A stretch of 9,016 nt of DNA from RI-92 sp040235555 (GTDB lineage Bacteria > Pseudomonadota > Gammaproteobacteria > UBA6429 > Thiohalophilaceae). The position numbers were made by a program, and so were the translations under genes. Below the pieces are notes generated by a model, which did not search any database, was not told the origin of the DNA, and worked only from the letters and a program-made list of their open reading frames with translations. The stretch is taken from assembly GCA_040235555.1 (NCBI GenBank), contig JBECKZ010000232.1:1-9016 (forward strand), read 5' to 3'. This document shows, piece after piece, positions 1 to 7,067 of this stretch. How positions within the stretch are numbered: the first letter of the stretch is position 1; each line of letters starts with the position of its first letter.

Positions 1-2307
1 CAGCATCGGTGGATCAACACCAGCCAGACCTATTTCGATGTCAAGCAGAAGGTCGTCAGTTATCTATCCGCAGAATTTCTCATGGGGCCGCACCTGGGTA
101 ACAACCTGCTGAACCTCAACCTCGAACAGGTGGCACGCAGTGTCTTGGTTGAACTCGGCCAGGACCTCGATACCGTTCTGGCGTGCGAAGAAGAACCCGG
201 TTTGGGCAATGGCGGCCTTGGACGTTTGGCCGCGTGTTATCTCGATTCACTGGCGACGCTGGAGCGTCCAGCAATCGGCTATGGCATTCGCTATGAGTTC
301 GGCATTTTCGACCAGGAGATCCGCGAAGGCTGGCAAAGCGAGATCACGGATAAATGGCTGCGCTACGGCAATCCCTGGGAGATCGTCAAGCCCGATACTT
401 TCTACTACGTTAATTGGGGCGGTCACACCGAGCGCTATCGTGATGAAGCGGACTGCTATCGCGTGCGATGGGTGCCAGAACGGGTGGTAAAAGGCACGGC
501 CTACGACACACCAATCCAGGGCTGCGGTGTGAATACCTGCAATACCCTGCGATTGTGGAGTGCCGAAGCGGTTGAGTCGTTCGACTTCCAGGCATTCAAT
601 CTCGGCGACTACTACCAGGCTGTAAACGAGAAGTTGATCTCAGAGACCGTGACCAAGGTGCTCTATCCCAACGATGAGCCCGAAGTCGGCAAGCAGTTAC
701 GTCTGGCACAGCAGTATTTCTTTGTCTCCTGTTCCCTACAGGACATGTTGCACTTACTCGATCTAGCCGGTGCGCCGGTGGAAGAGTTTGCACGGCAATT
801 TGCCGTGCAGCTCAACGATACACACCCTTCCATCGGAGTTGCTGAATTGATGCGGCTCCTGGTGGATGAGCGTCAGCTCGATTGGGACAAGGCATGGGAT
901 ATTACCGTGGCCAGCTTTGGTTACACCAACCACACACTATTGCCTGAAGCGCTGGAGACGTGGCCGTTGTCGATGTTTCGTGAGTTTTTGCCACGCCACC
1001 TGGAAATCATTTACGAGATCAACCGGCGCTTTCTCGATGAGGTGCGTGTGCGGTTTCCAGGTGATGAAGCTCGCCTGGCGCGGATGTCGCTGATCAGCGA
1101 AGAAGGCAATAAACGCGTGTGTATGGCACATCTGGCCACTGTTGGCAGTCATGCTGTTAACGGCGTAGCTGCACTACATACAGAGTTGCTCAAAGACAGC
1201 ATCCTCCATGATTTTAATGAACTGTGGCCACAGCGCTTCAGCAACAAAACGAACGGTGTCACACCACGCCGCTTCCTCGCGCTCGCCAACCCGGGGTTGC
1301 GCGAACTTCTCGATCGAACCATCGGCAATCAGTGGCTGACAGATCTGAGTGCACTGCACAAGCTCGAGCCTCTTGCAGAAGACGCTGCGTTTCGCGGTGA
1401 ATGGCGCGCAATCAAGCAGGCCAACAAGCAACGCCTCGCTGACTACATACGCTCACACACCAACATTGAACTCGATCCCTCCTGGTTGTTCGATGTGCAA
1501 GTCAAGCGCATTCACGAATATAAACGACAGCATCTGAATGTATTGCACATCGTTACACTTTACCGCCAACTCAAGGAAAATCCGGATCGCGCTGTGGTGC
1601 CGCGCGCATTCATTTTCGGCGGTAAGGCCGCACCCGGTTATTTCATGGCAAAACACATCATAAAGTTGATCCACGCCGTAGCAGAAACCGTGAACTCGGA
1701 TCCCGACGTGAACACGCGCATGAAAGTAGCGTTTGTGCCCAATTTCAATGTCCAGAACGGGCAGCTTATCTATCCAGCCGCTGATCTTTCCGAGCAAATC
1801 TCCACCGCTGGCAAGGAAGCTTCGGGTACCGGCAACATGAAATTCATGTTGAATGGCGCGTTGACCATCGGCACACTGGACGGCGCCAACATCGAGATTC
1901 GCGAAGAAGCTGGTACAGAAAACTTTTTCCTTTTCGGTCTCACGGCTGAAGAGGTCGAACACGTCCGGCGCAATGGCTATCGGCCGGCCAGCTATGTGGC
2001 CGACAATGCCGAGCTACGCGCGGTACTGGAACTCATCGGCGGCGGCCATTTTTCGGACGGTGATACAGAGATATTTCGGCCGGTGATAGAGAACCTGACC
2101 CTGTCCGATCCGTATCTGGTTCTGGCCGACTACGCCGACTACGTCGCCTGCCATGAACAGGTGAGTGCAGCGTGGCGGGATGCGGACAACTGGACGCGCA
2201 TGTCTATCCTCAACTCCGCACACAGCGGCAAATTTTCGTCCGACCGCGCCATCGCTGAATATTGTAAGCAGATCTGGAACATACTACCGGTGACGGTGAA
2301 ACTATAG
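1..2307 (+). CDS. glgP: Glycogen/alpha-glucan phosphorylase (GT35), 5'-truncated by window edge
   Basis: The enzyme uses pyridoxal phosphate (PLP) to release glucose-1-phosphate from the non-reducing ends of glycogen or maltodextrin in the cytoplasm. The frame is open from base 1 and reads in as typical GT35 sequence (YLSAEFLMG, then GNNLLNL), so the ATG at 82 is an internal Met and the true start lies outside the window. Visible residues number 768. Recognisable family blocks are the glycine-rich GLGNGGLGRL at about 67-76, NDTHPS at 272-277, KTNGVTPRRF at 416-425, KRIHEYKRQH at about 503-512, FGGKAAPGYF near 540, and the PLP signature GTGNMKFM with the Schiff-base lysine at codon 1840-1842 (visible residue 614). 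About 154 residues follow that lysine, as in enterobacterial GlgP of about 815 residues, so roughly 50 N-terminal residues are missing. It ends at TAG 2305-2307. A maltodextrin phosphorylase (MalP) role cannot be excluded. No other glycogen gene is visible. Confidence 0.96.
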   Translation, partial: QHRWINTSQTYFDVKQKVVSYLSAEFLMGPHLGNNLLNLNLEQVARSVLVELGQDLDTVLACEEEPGLGNGGLGRLAACYLDSLATLERPAIGYGIRYEFGIFDQEIREGWQSEITDKWLRYGNPWEIVKPDTFYYVNWGGHTERYRDEADCYRVRWVPERVVKGTAYDTPIQGCGVNTCNTLRLWSAEAVESFDFQAFNLGDYYQAVNEKLISETVTKVLYPNDEPEVGKQLRLAQQYFFVSCSLQDMLHLLDLAGAPVEEFARQFAVQLNDTHPSIGVAELMRLLVDERQLDWDKAWDITVASFGYTNHTLLPEALETWPLSMFREFLPRHLEIIYEINRRFLDEVRVRFPGDEARLARMSLISEEGNKRVCMAHLATVGSHAVNGVAALHTELLKDSILHDFNELWPQRFSNKTNGVTPRRFLALANPGLRELLDRTIGNQWLTDLSALHKLEPLAEDAAFRGEWRAIKQANKQRLADYIRSHTNIELDPSWLFDVQVKRIHEYKRQHLNVLHIVTLYRQLKENPDRAVVPRAFIFGGKAAPGYFMAKHIIKLIHAVAETVNSDPDVNTRMKVAFVPNFNVQNGQLIYPAADLSEQISTAGKEASGTGNMKFMLNGALTIGTLDGANIEIREEAGTENFFLFGLTAEEVEHVRRNGYRPASYVADNAELRAVLELIGGGHFSDGDTEIFRPVIENLTLSDPYLVLADYADYVACHEQVSAAWRDADNWTRMSILNSAHSGKFSSDRAIAEYCKQIWNILPVTVKL

Positions 2308-2351
2308 CGTTCATCGCCAACATCGTTGTGTTGACCTCTCCTCGGCGAAGG

Positions 2352-2384
2352 TTTAGGCTAATCCGCCAACCAATATAATATAAT
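2352..2384 (+). promoter_or_regulatory. Candidate sigma-70 promoter for the RND permease gene
   Basis: An AT-rich block in the 132-bp glgP-RND gap contains two overlapping perfect TATAAT hexamers (2374-2379 and 2379-2384). TTTAGG at 2352-2357 lies 16 bp before the first one, but matches TTGACA at only three of six positions. The predicted start of transcription is near 2387-2392, giving a leader of about 50 nt. No convincing intrinsic terminator for glgP was seen in the gap, so read-through from glgP is also possible. This is inference from hexamer matches only. Confidence 0.45.
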
Positions 2385-2403
2385 AAGTAACGGACACCTT
2401 GCC

Positions 2404-2417
2404 GCGTGCCTGCACGC
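2404..2417. repeat. Short GC-rich palindrome in the RND gene leader
   Basis: GCGTGC (2404-2409) and GCACGC (2412-2417) are perfect inverted copies separated by CT. As RNA this could fold as a 5-bp stem with a CCTG tetraloop. It lies just after the predicted transcription start and about 12 nt before the Shine-Dalgarno site, so it could be a repressor operator or a small leader hairpin. Nothing in the window identifies a binding protein. Confidence 0.5.
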
Positions 2418-2439
2418 TCTTGGTATACGGGGGACTGAC

Positions 2440-5400
2440 ATGGAGTCGTTTTTTCGCTATTTCGCCAAGCGTGATCTGCTGGCCTATCTCATTACCTTTT
2501 TGATCGTTGCGCTGGGCATCGGCAGCCTGCTTACTATTAAGCGCGACAGTTTTCCAGACGTAGAATTTGGTGAAGTGTTAATCAGTACCCGCTATCCGGG
2601 TGCTGCACCAGAAGATGTTGAATTAAAAGTCAGCAACAAGATCGAAAAAGAACTCAAGTCAGTTGCCGGCATCAAGCGCTACCAGTCCTGGTCCATGGAA
2701 AATGTCTCACTCATTCATATCCTGATCGATCCGGATGAGCGCAGTGAAGAAAAAACCGTGCGCGAAATTCGCGAGGCGGTATCACGGGTCACCGACCTGC
2801 CGCCGGAAGTGGAAGAATCGCCACTGGTGACCGAACTCAGCACAAAGAGCTTTCCCATGGTGGAGGTTGGACTATCCGGTGATCTGCCCTACCCGCAGCT
2901 GCGGGAACTGGCACGCCGCTTTGAGAAGAAACTCGAAAATGTGCCCGGGGTGTCCTCAGTCAAACGTTACGGCTATCGTGCACGGGAAATCCGGGTGGAG
3001 GTCAATCCCACCAAACTGAAAAAACATGAGATTGCGCTGAACGATATTATTAGTGCCATCAAGAAACGCAACGTACGGGTCTCCGGCGGTAACTTCGAAT
3101 CCTATACCAGTGAGAAAAGCATCGTTACCCTGGCGCAATTTCGCGACCCGATGGAAGTCGGCGATGTCATTGTCAAAACCACGTTCAACGGCCCCTTGAT
3201 TCGGGTAAAGGACCTGGCCATCGTGCGCGATGACTTCGAGGACGAGAAAGTCATGTCGCACATCAATGGCCATTCGGCCATCTCCTTTGTCGCATATAAG
3301 ACCACCTCGGCGGACATCATCCGCACCGTCGATGCCATCCGGGATCTGGTCAAGCACGAACAGGCATTGATGCCCAAGCAGGTCAAACTGATTGTCTCGG
3401 ATGACAAATCCAAGTACGTACGTAATCGTCTCGATATCGTCGTCAACAACGGACTCATCGGCCTGACCCTGGTCTTGCTGGTCCTGGCCCTGTTTTTGAA
3501 TTTGCGCGTTGCCTTCTGGGTCGCGGTCGGGATCCCGGTCTCGGTGCTGGGTGTGATCTTCCTGTTGCCCATCTTCCATACCTATCTCGATAGCGTCGCA
3601 CTGACCTCACTGGTATTGGTGTTGGGCATTATTGTCGATGATGCCATCATCATTTCAGAAAATATCTATCAGTTGCACGAGAATGGACTGCCACCACTGG
3701 AGGCCGCTGTGAAAGGAGTGAGTGGTGTGTTTCGTCCGGTGATCACGACCATTCTCACCACCTTTGCCGCCTTTGCACCTCTGTTTTTCATGCCAGGGAT
3801 GCTGGGCAAGTTTGTCTATGTCATTCCCCTAGTGATCTCCCTGGCCCTGTTTATTTCGCTGCTGGAATCCTCACTTGCCCTGCCCGCACACCTGAAATCC
3901 GGCATGCGCAAATCACGTGCGGACACCACCCATGCCGCCAAGCGCTTTTTTAACTGGTCGCGCAATCATTTTGGTCACTGGTTGAGTTGGGGTCTGCGCT
4001 ATCGCTACGGGGTAGTACTATTGTTTGTCGCCATCCTGGCGGGTGCAATGTTCTATGCCCTGCGCTACATGGATTTTGTCCTGTTCCCCTCGACCAGTGC
4101 AGATCGGTTTATGATCCTGATCCAGACTCCCAGTGGCAGTTCACTGCAGGCCACAGCGGATCGGGTCAAGCAGGTGGAGAAAGTCGTCGAGGCTATGGAT
4201 AAACATGAACTGGATTCGTTCATGACCCGAATCGGTACCTACGGCGAGATCGGATCCAGTGAACGTGAGGATAACGCCGCTATTGTGGTCAGCCTGACAC
4301 CTTATAACCAGCGTAACCGGACCGCGGATCAGATCATTACCGATTTGCGCACCAAGATGAACAAGATCCCCGGGATCAAACATCTGCGTTTCTTGGTCGA
4401 TGCCGGTGGTCCGCCTGTCGGTCGTCCCATTCTCATCCGCGCGGTCGGTCCCGATGATCATATGCGTAAAAAACTGGCAGACGCGATCGAGGCCTTTGTC
4501 ACGAAACTGCCCGGCACCAAGGATATCGATCGTGATGACCATGCGGGTAAACAACAGGTTGAACTCAAATTCAACTACGCCATGCTGGCGCAGGTCGGCA
4601 TCACCGTGGCAGATATCGCCCAGTACGTGCGCATCGCCTACGATGGCGAGGTCGTCACCAGCGTGCGTTATGGCGATGAAGATGTCGACTTTCGTGTCAT
4701 CTTCAATAAATCGATCCGCAAAGACCCGTCACAGCTATTTAACTTTGTGATACGCAATGCCGGTGGTCACCTGACCCCGTTAAAAAAATTGATCCATACG
4801 GTACCCAGCCCGGGACCGTCTACCATTTATCACTACAAAGGCGATCGCGCTATTACCATTTCCGGTGACGTCGACAAGCAGATCACCTCCCCCCTCAAGG
4901 TCTCAGAAGCGGTACTTAAACACTTCAACGTTGATCGCGACTATCCCGGTATCCAGCTCGTGATCGGTGGTGAGGCGGAAGAAAGTGCCAAGTCGGTGAA
5001 TGACCTGCTGATCATTCTCGCAATTGCGGCACTCGCGATTTATTTCCTGCTGATCCTGTTATTCAACTCAGTCTGGCAACCCTTCATGGTGATGGCCGCA
5101 ATCCCGTTTGGTATCGTCGGTGTCATCATCGGTTTTTCCATCCATCACGAACCCCTCGGATTCCTGGCAATGACCGGCATCATCGGTCTGGCTGGAGTCG
5201 TGGTCAATGACTCGCTGGTGCTGGTAAACCATGTCAATGAATTACGTGAACAACAACCAAACAAAACGATTATGGAACTGGTCAGGGTCGGGGCAGTAGA
5301 ACGCCTGCGTCCCATCCTGTTGACCACGATATCCACTGTGGCCGGTCTGATGCCGCTGGCCTATGGCCTGGGTGGAATCGATCCCTACATGAGTCCCATG

Positions 5401-5532
5401 GCGTTGGCGCTCGGATGGGGGCTACTGTTCGCAACCTTGCTAACACTGTTCCTGGTACCATGCCTGTATGTTATTGGCGACGATATCCTGGGGATGCTGG
5501 CCAAATTCAAACGTACACCTACAACAGATTAG
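2440..5532 (+). CDS. RND-superfamily efflux permease (AcrB-like, HAE type)
   Basis: An inner-membrane proton-driven exporter of 1030 residues, full length for the hydrophobe/amphiphile efflux family. The start is ATG 2440, with GGGGGA at 2429-2434 five bases upstream. The architecture is the classic duplicated one: TM1 at about 13-31, first periplasmic porter loop about 32-333 (with RYPGAAPEDVE at 51-61), TM2-TM6 about 334-480, TM7 about 523-540, second porter loop about 541-854, and TM8-TM12 about 855-1012. TM4 has the proton-relay pair D400-D401 in IVDDAI, matching AcrB D407/D408. TM10 reads VVVNDSLVLV, so N923-D924 sit where AcrB has K940-N941. RLRPILLTT (955-963) contains the equivalent of the AcrB TM11 arginine. 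No membrane-fusion (adaptor) or TolC-like gene adjoins it: glgP is upstream and a convergent lipoprotein gene is downstream. Substrate is unknown; drugs, lipids or metabolites are all possible. The stop overlaps the next gene's stop by 4 bp. Confidence 0.95.
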   Translation: MESFFRYFAKRDLLAYLITFLIVALGIGSLLTIKRDSFPDVEFGEVLISTRYPGAAPEDVELKVSNKIEKELKSVAGIKRYQSWSMENVSLIHILIDPDERSEEKTVREIREAVSRVTDLPPEVEESPLVTELSTKSFPMVEVGLSGDLPYPQLRELARRFEKKLENVPGVSSVKRYGYRAREIRVEVNPTKLKKHEIALNDIISAIKKRNVRVSGGNFESYTSEKSIVTLAQFRDPMEVGDVIVKTTFNGPLIRVKDLAIVRDDFEDEKVMSHINGHSAISFVAYKTTSADIIRTVDAIRDLVKHEQALMPKQVKLIVSDDKSKYVRNRLDIVVNNGLIGLTLVLLVLALFLNLRVAFWVAVGIPVSVLGVIFLLPIFHTYLDSVALTSLVLVLGIIVDDAIIISENIYQLHENGLPPLEAAVKGVSGVFRPVITTILTTFAAFAPLFFMPGMLGKFVYVIPLVISLALFISLLESSLALPAHLKSGMRKSRADTTHAAKRFFNWSRNHFGHWLSWGLRYRYGVVLLFVAILAGAMFYALRYMDFVLFPSTSADRFMILIQTPSGSSLQATADRVKQVEKVVEAMDKHELDSFMTRIGTYGEIGSSEREDNAAIVVSLTPYNQRNRTADQIITDLRTKMNKIPGIKHLRFLVDAGGPPVGRPILIRAVGPDDHMRKKLADAIEAFVTKLPGTKDIDRDDHAGKQQVELKFNYAMLAQVGITVADIAQYVRIAYDGEVVTSVRYGDEDVDFRVIFNKSIRKDPSQLFNFVIRNAGGHLTPLKKLIHTVPSPGPSTIYHYKGDRAITISGDVDKQITSPLKVSEAVLKHFNVDRDYPGIQLVIGGEAEESAKSVNDLLIILAIAALAIYFLLILLFNSVWQPFMVMAAIPFGIVGVIIGFSIHHEPLGFLAMTGIIGLAGVVVNDSLVLVNHVNELREQQPNKTIMELVRVGAVERLRPILLTTISTVAGLMPLAYGLGGIDPYMSPMALALGWGLLFATLLTLFLVPCLYVIGDDILGMLAKFKRTPTTD

Positions 5533-5539
5533 TTTGTTG
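5522..5539. repeat. Small inverted repeat across the overlapping stop codons
   Basis: CAACAGA (5522-5528) can pair with TTTGTTG (5533-5539), six Watson-Crick pairs and one G-U in plus-strand RNA. This leaves the tetraloop TTAG (5529-5532), which is exactly the 4 bp shared by the TAG stop of the RND gene and the TAA stop of the convergent lipoprotein gene. The stem is AT-rich and no T-run follows on either strand, so this is at best a weak terminator or mRNA 3'-end structure. Confidence 0.35.
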
Positions 5540-6242
5540 CGGCCGGCTCTCGTGCTGGTGGTGCACTCAATACAATTTCGACCCGCCGGTTGCGTTGCAG
5601 ATCTTCGGCTGTGGTGCCGGCTGTAACCGGACGGTATTTGGAAAACCCAACGGCCTCCATTCGCAAGGGATCGATCTTCTGGTCATACTGCAGGTAACGC
5701 ACCACACTGGCGGCACGTGCCGCTGACAATTCCCAATTGGAAAAATATTTGCTTTTGAGCCGCGCACTGATAGGCACGATATCGGTATGCCCTTCAACTC
5801 GGATATAGTCCTGCGCCGTTGCCAGTACCTTTCCCAGTTTATCGAGCACAGCCTCTCCCGCCGGCAGAATCTGCGCGCTGCCGGTTTTAAACAGGATTCG
5901 ATCCAGAACGCGAACGGTCAGTTTGTCCTTGAGGGTTTCAATTTCGACTTCTTTGTTTCTGATTTCATCCTGCAGGGAAAGCCGCAGGGCATCGGCGTGT
6001 TGTTGCAGTTGTGTTGACGTAGTCACAGCGTGACTGTATTTCGACTGGCAGGCATCGCGTTCATCACTGGCTTGCTTTAATGCCGATTCCAGCTCTGCCT
6101 GTTTTGCCTGCCATGCCTTGGTATCCGATTGTGCCTGTTGGTGGCAGGCATCCAGTTCTGCCTGCTTCTCATCAAAGCGCGAGACCGAGACGCAACTGGC
6201 TAACAACAGTGTAGTGATAATTAGACTGAATAGAATCTTCAT
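5529..6242 (-). CDS. Lipoprotein with coiled coil and C-terminal OmpA/MotB peptidoglycan-binding domain
   Basis: A 237-residue protein, probably anchored in the outer membrane and holding peptidoglycan. A lipoprotein signal ends in the lipobox L14-A15-S16-C17; V18 after the cysteine is not the Asp inner-membrane retention signal. Residues about 22-108 are rich in Gln, Ala, Lys and Glu and look like a long helical coiled coil with two further cysteines (C33, C65). Residues about 110-226 form the OmpA C-terminal domain: ILFKTGSAQI (116-125), VEGHTD (149-154), NWELSAARA (169-177) and NRRVEIVL (218-225). D154 and R176 correspond to the meso-diaminopimelate-binding Asp/Arg pair, and the NWELSAARA form is shared with MotB-type domains. 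Start ATG 6242-6240 has a full GGAGGT Shine-Dalgarno (6252-6247) four bases upstream. The single N-terminal lipobox and absence of a TM stator helix argue against a flagellar MotB. It is not Pal, which is shorter and lacks the long coil. Exact role unknown. Confidence 0.93.
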   Translation of the reverse strand: MKILFSLIITTLLLASCVSVSRFDEKQAELDACHQQAQSDTKAWQAKQAELESALKQASDERDACQSKYSHAVTTSTQLQQHADALRLSLQDEIRNKEVEIETLKDKLTVRVLDRILFKTGSAQILPAGEAVLDKLGKVLATAQDYIRVEGHTDIVPISARLKSKYFSNWELSAARAASVVRYLQYDQKIDPLRMEAVGFSKYRPVTAGTTAEDLQRNRRVEIVLSAPPAREPAATN

Positions 6243-6276
6243 GCCGACCTCCGTGTTACGACCTGACTGGACACGG

Positions 6277-6317
6277 ATTATAGATTGCTGTCAAACAATC
6301 ACGTTGATCAGGGTCAA
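6277..6317 (-). promoter_or_regulatory. FNR/Anr-type class II promoter upstream of the OmpA-domain lipoprotein gene
   Basis: TTGAT-CAGG-GTCAA (6304-6317) fits the FNR/Anr consensus TTGAT-N4-ATCAA at nine of ten positions, and the one change gives the half-site TTGAC, which these regulators accept. On the minus strand, 21 nt after the box, is a perfect TATAAT (6282-6277). This implies a start near 6269-6270 and a box centre at about -41, the standard class II activator position. The place where a -35 element should be (about 6300-6305, AACGTG) has no match, as expected for an activator-dependent promoter. A TTGACA at 6294-6289 is only 6 nt from TATAAT and so cannot serve as its -35. Inference: the lipoprotein gene is switched on when oxygen is low. 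Confidence 0.62.
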
Positions 6318-6354
6318 GCGGGATTCAAATGTAAGTGATGATTAAACAGAGGCC

Positions 6355-6378
6355 ACGGCAAGACGCTCGCCTTGCCGT
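6355..6378 (-). terminator. Inverted repeat after the SYLF gene, possible terminator
   Basis: ACGGCAAG (6355-6362) and CTTGCCGT (6371-6378) are perfect inverted copies with an 8-nt loop, lying 9 nt beyond the SYLF-gene stop codon on the minus strand. The stem is strong enough, but in the minus direction the next bases are GGCCTCTG before a short TTT, so the required T-run is poor. It may be a weak terminator, an mRNA 3' protecting hairpin, or a boundary before the FNR-type promoter. Confidence 0.45.
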
Positions 6379-6387
6379 AGTAAAGAA

Positions 6388-6939
6388 TTATTTCACGGGT
6401 TCATAACTGAAGGTCTGCCCACCGACAGATGCCTCATACATCAGGCCGCCTTTGATCAGGGTGAAGACTGCCATGTTGTTGGCATAACTGGTCTTGGCAC
6501 CTGCACCTGCAGTAGCTGCTACCGCACTGGCCTGGGCCGAGAATTTCAGGTCACCTTTTTTAAATGCATTAAACGCCTTTGCGTTTTCAAAAAAGATGAG
6601 TTCACTATACGACTCTCCGCCTAATTGCCAACCAATAGTCACTTGGGTCATGCTGCTCAGACCAATCATTCGTCCACTGCGATAGACCACACCGGAACCA
6701 TGCGCACCACCGATTCCGATACCACCTTTACCGATTGTTGGGAAAATGGCATAGGCATAGGCCTTGGCGAAAAAAGTCTTGAGACTGGGATCGTGTTTCT
6801 TGAATTCGGCAATGGCCTGCCTCGCGGCATGGTCGGCTTCACCCGGCTCATTGGGGTTCCAGCCTGTGCAGCCGGCAATCATGAGCGGTAACAACACCAG
6901 TAATGCGAACCGAGTCTTGTTCATTATGATATGGCGCAT
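6388..6939 (-). CDS. SYLF/Ysc84-domain lipoprotein
   Basis: A 183-residue exported lipoprotein. A basic start, a hydrophobic stretch about 11-22 and the lipobox I21-A22-G23-C24 mark it for lipidation; the next residue is Thr, which suggests outer-membrane sorting. The mature part is a SYLF (Ysc84/DUF500) domain, recognised from the run AKAYAYAIFPTIGKGGIGIG (59-78), HGSGVVY (80-86), TQVTIGWQLGGESYSELIFF (98-117), a hydrophobic Ala/Gly-rich stretch about 136-149, and the terminal GGLMYEASVGGQTFSYE. In eukaryotes this domain binds phosphoinositides and actin. The bacterial versions are mostly of unknown function, and lipid binding is only inferred. Start choice: the ATG at 6939 has TGAGGT nine bases upstream, whereas the internal ATG at 6924 (MNKTRF) lacks a nearby ribosome site; either start keeps the signal peptide. 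The gene stands apart by 128 bp (upstream) and 145 bp (downstream). Confidence 0.92.
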   Translation of the reverse strand: MRHIIMNKTRFALLVLLPLMIAGCTGWNPNEPGEADHAARQAIAEFKKHDPSLKTFFAKAYAYAIFPTIGKGGIGIGGAHGSGVVYRSGRMIGLSSMTQVTIGWQLGGESYSELIFFENAKAFNAFKKGDLKFSAQASAVAATAGAGAKTSYANNMAVFTLIKGGLMYEASVGGQTFSYEPVK

Positions 6940-6948
6940 GGGTGTATG

Positions 6949-6954
6949 ACCTCA
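6949..6954 (-). promoter_or_regulatory. Shine-Dalgarno site that decides the SYLF start
   Basis: TGAGGT on the minus strand lies nine bases before the ATG at 6939 and 24 bases before the alternative ATG at 6924. This favours the upstream Met, giving the five extra residues MRHII before MNKTRF. Confidence 0.55.
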
Positions 6955-7067
6955 TGGAGTTGGTGAAAATATATCAATGTATAAACACCATAAGCATCAT
7001 ACACACACCCTGCGCCAACACAAGTCACAAAACTGATGTTCGCTCGATCTACTGTGGAATGCAGTGT

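Noticed and set aside
82..84. ATG at 82 as the start of the phosphorylase
   Set aside because: The same frame is open back to base 1 and encodes conserved phosphorylase sequence before this Met, so it is internal and the gene begins outside the window.
1453..1962. 169-codon minus-strand open frame inside the phosphorylase gene
   Set aside because: It is antisense to the PLP-binding region, whose conservation explains the open frame; it has no recognisable domain.
2308..2350. Possible terminator for glgP
   Set aside because: The only stems are a 5-bp CAACA/TGTTG pair and a distant TCGCC/GGCGA pair, and neither is followed by a T-run.
2956..3579. 207-codon minus-strand open frame inside the RND gene
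   Set aside because: It is fully antisense to a strongly conserved permease, has Asp/Gln/Gly-biased composition typical of a shadow frame, and resembles no protein family.
6289..6294. Perfect TTGACA on the minus strand before the OmpA-domain gene
   Set aside because: Only 6 nt separate it from TATAAT, and at 17 nt downstream there is no -10 (TCCAGT), so it is not a usable -35.
6964..6977. Possible third FNR box upstream of the SYLF gene
   Set aside because: Only one half-site (ATCAA at 6973-6977) is present; the other half matches at two of five positions, and the downstream spacing would put the -10 next to the start codon.
6950..7067. Sigma-70 promoter for the SYLF gene (TTGTGT, 16 bp, TATGAT on the minus strand)
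   Set aside because: The -35 matches at only three of six positions and several other AT-rich hexamers compete, so no single promoter could be supported.
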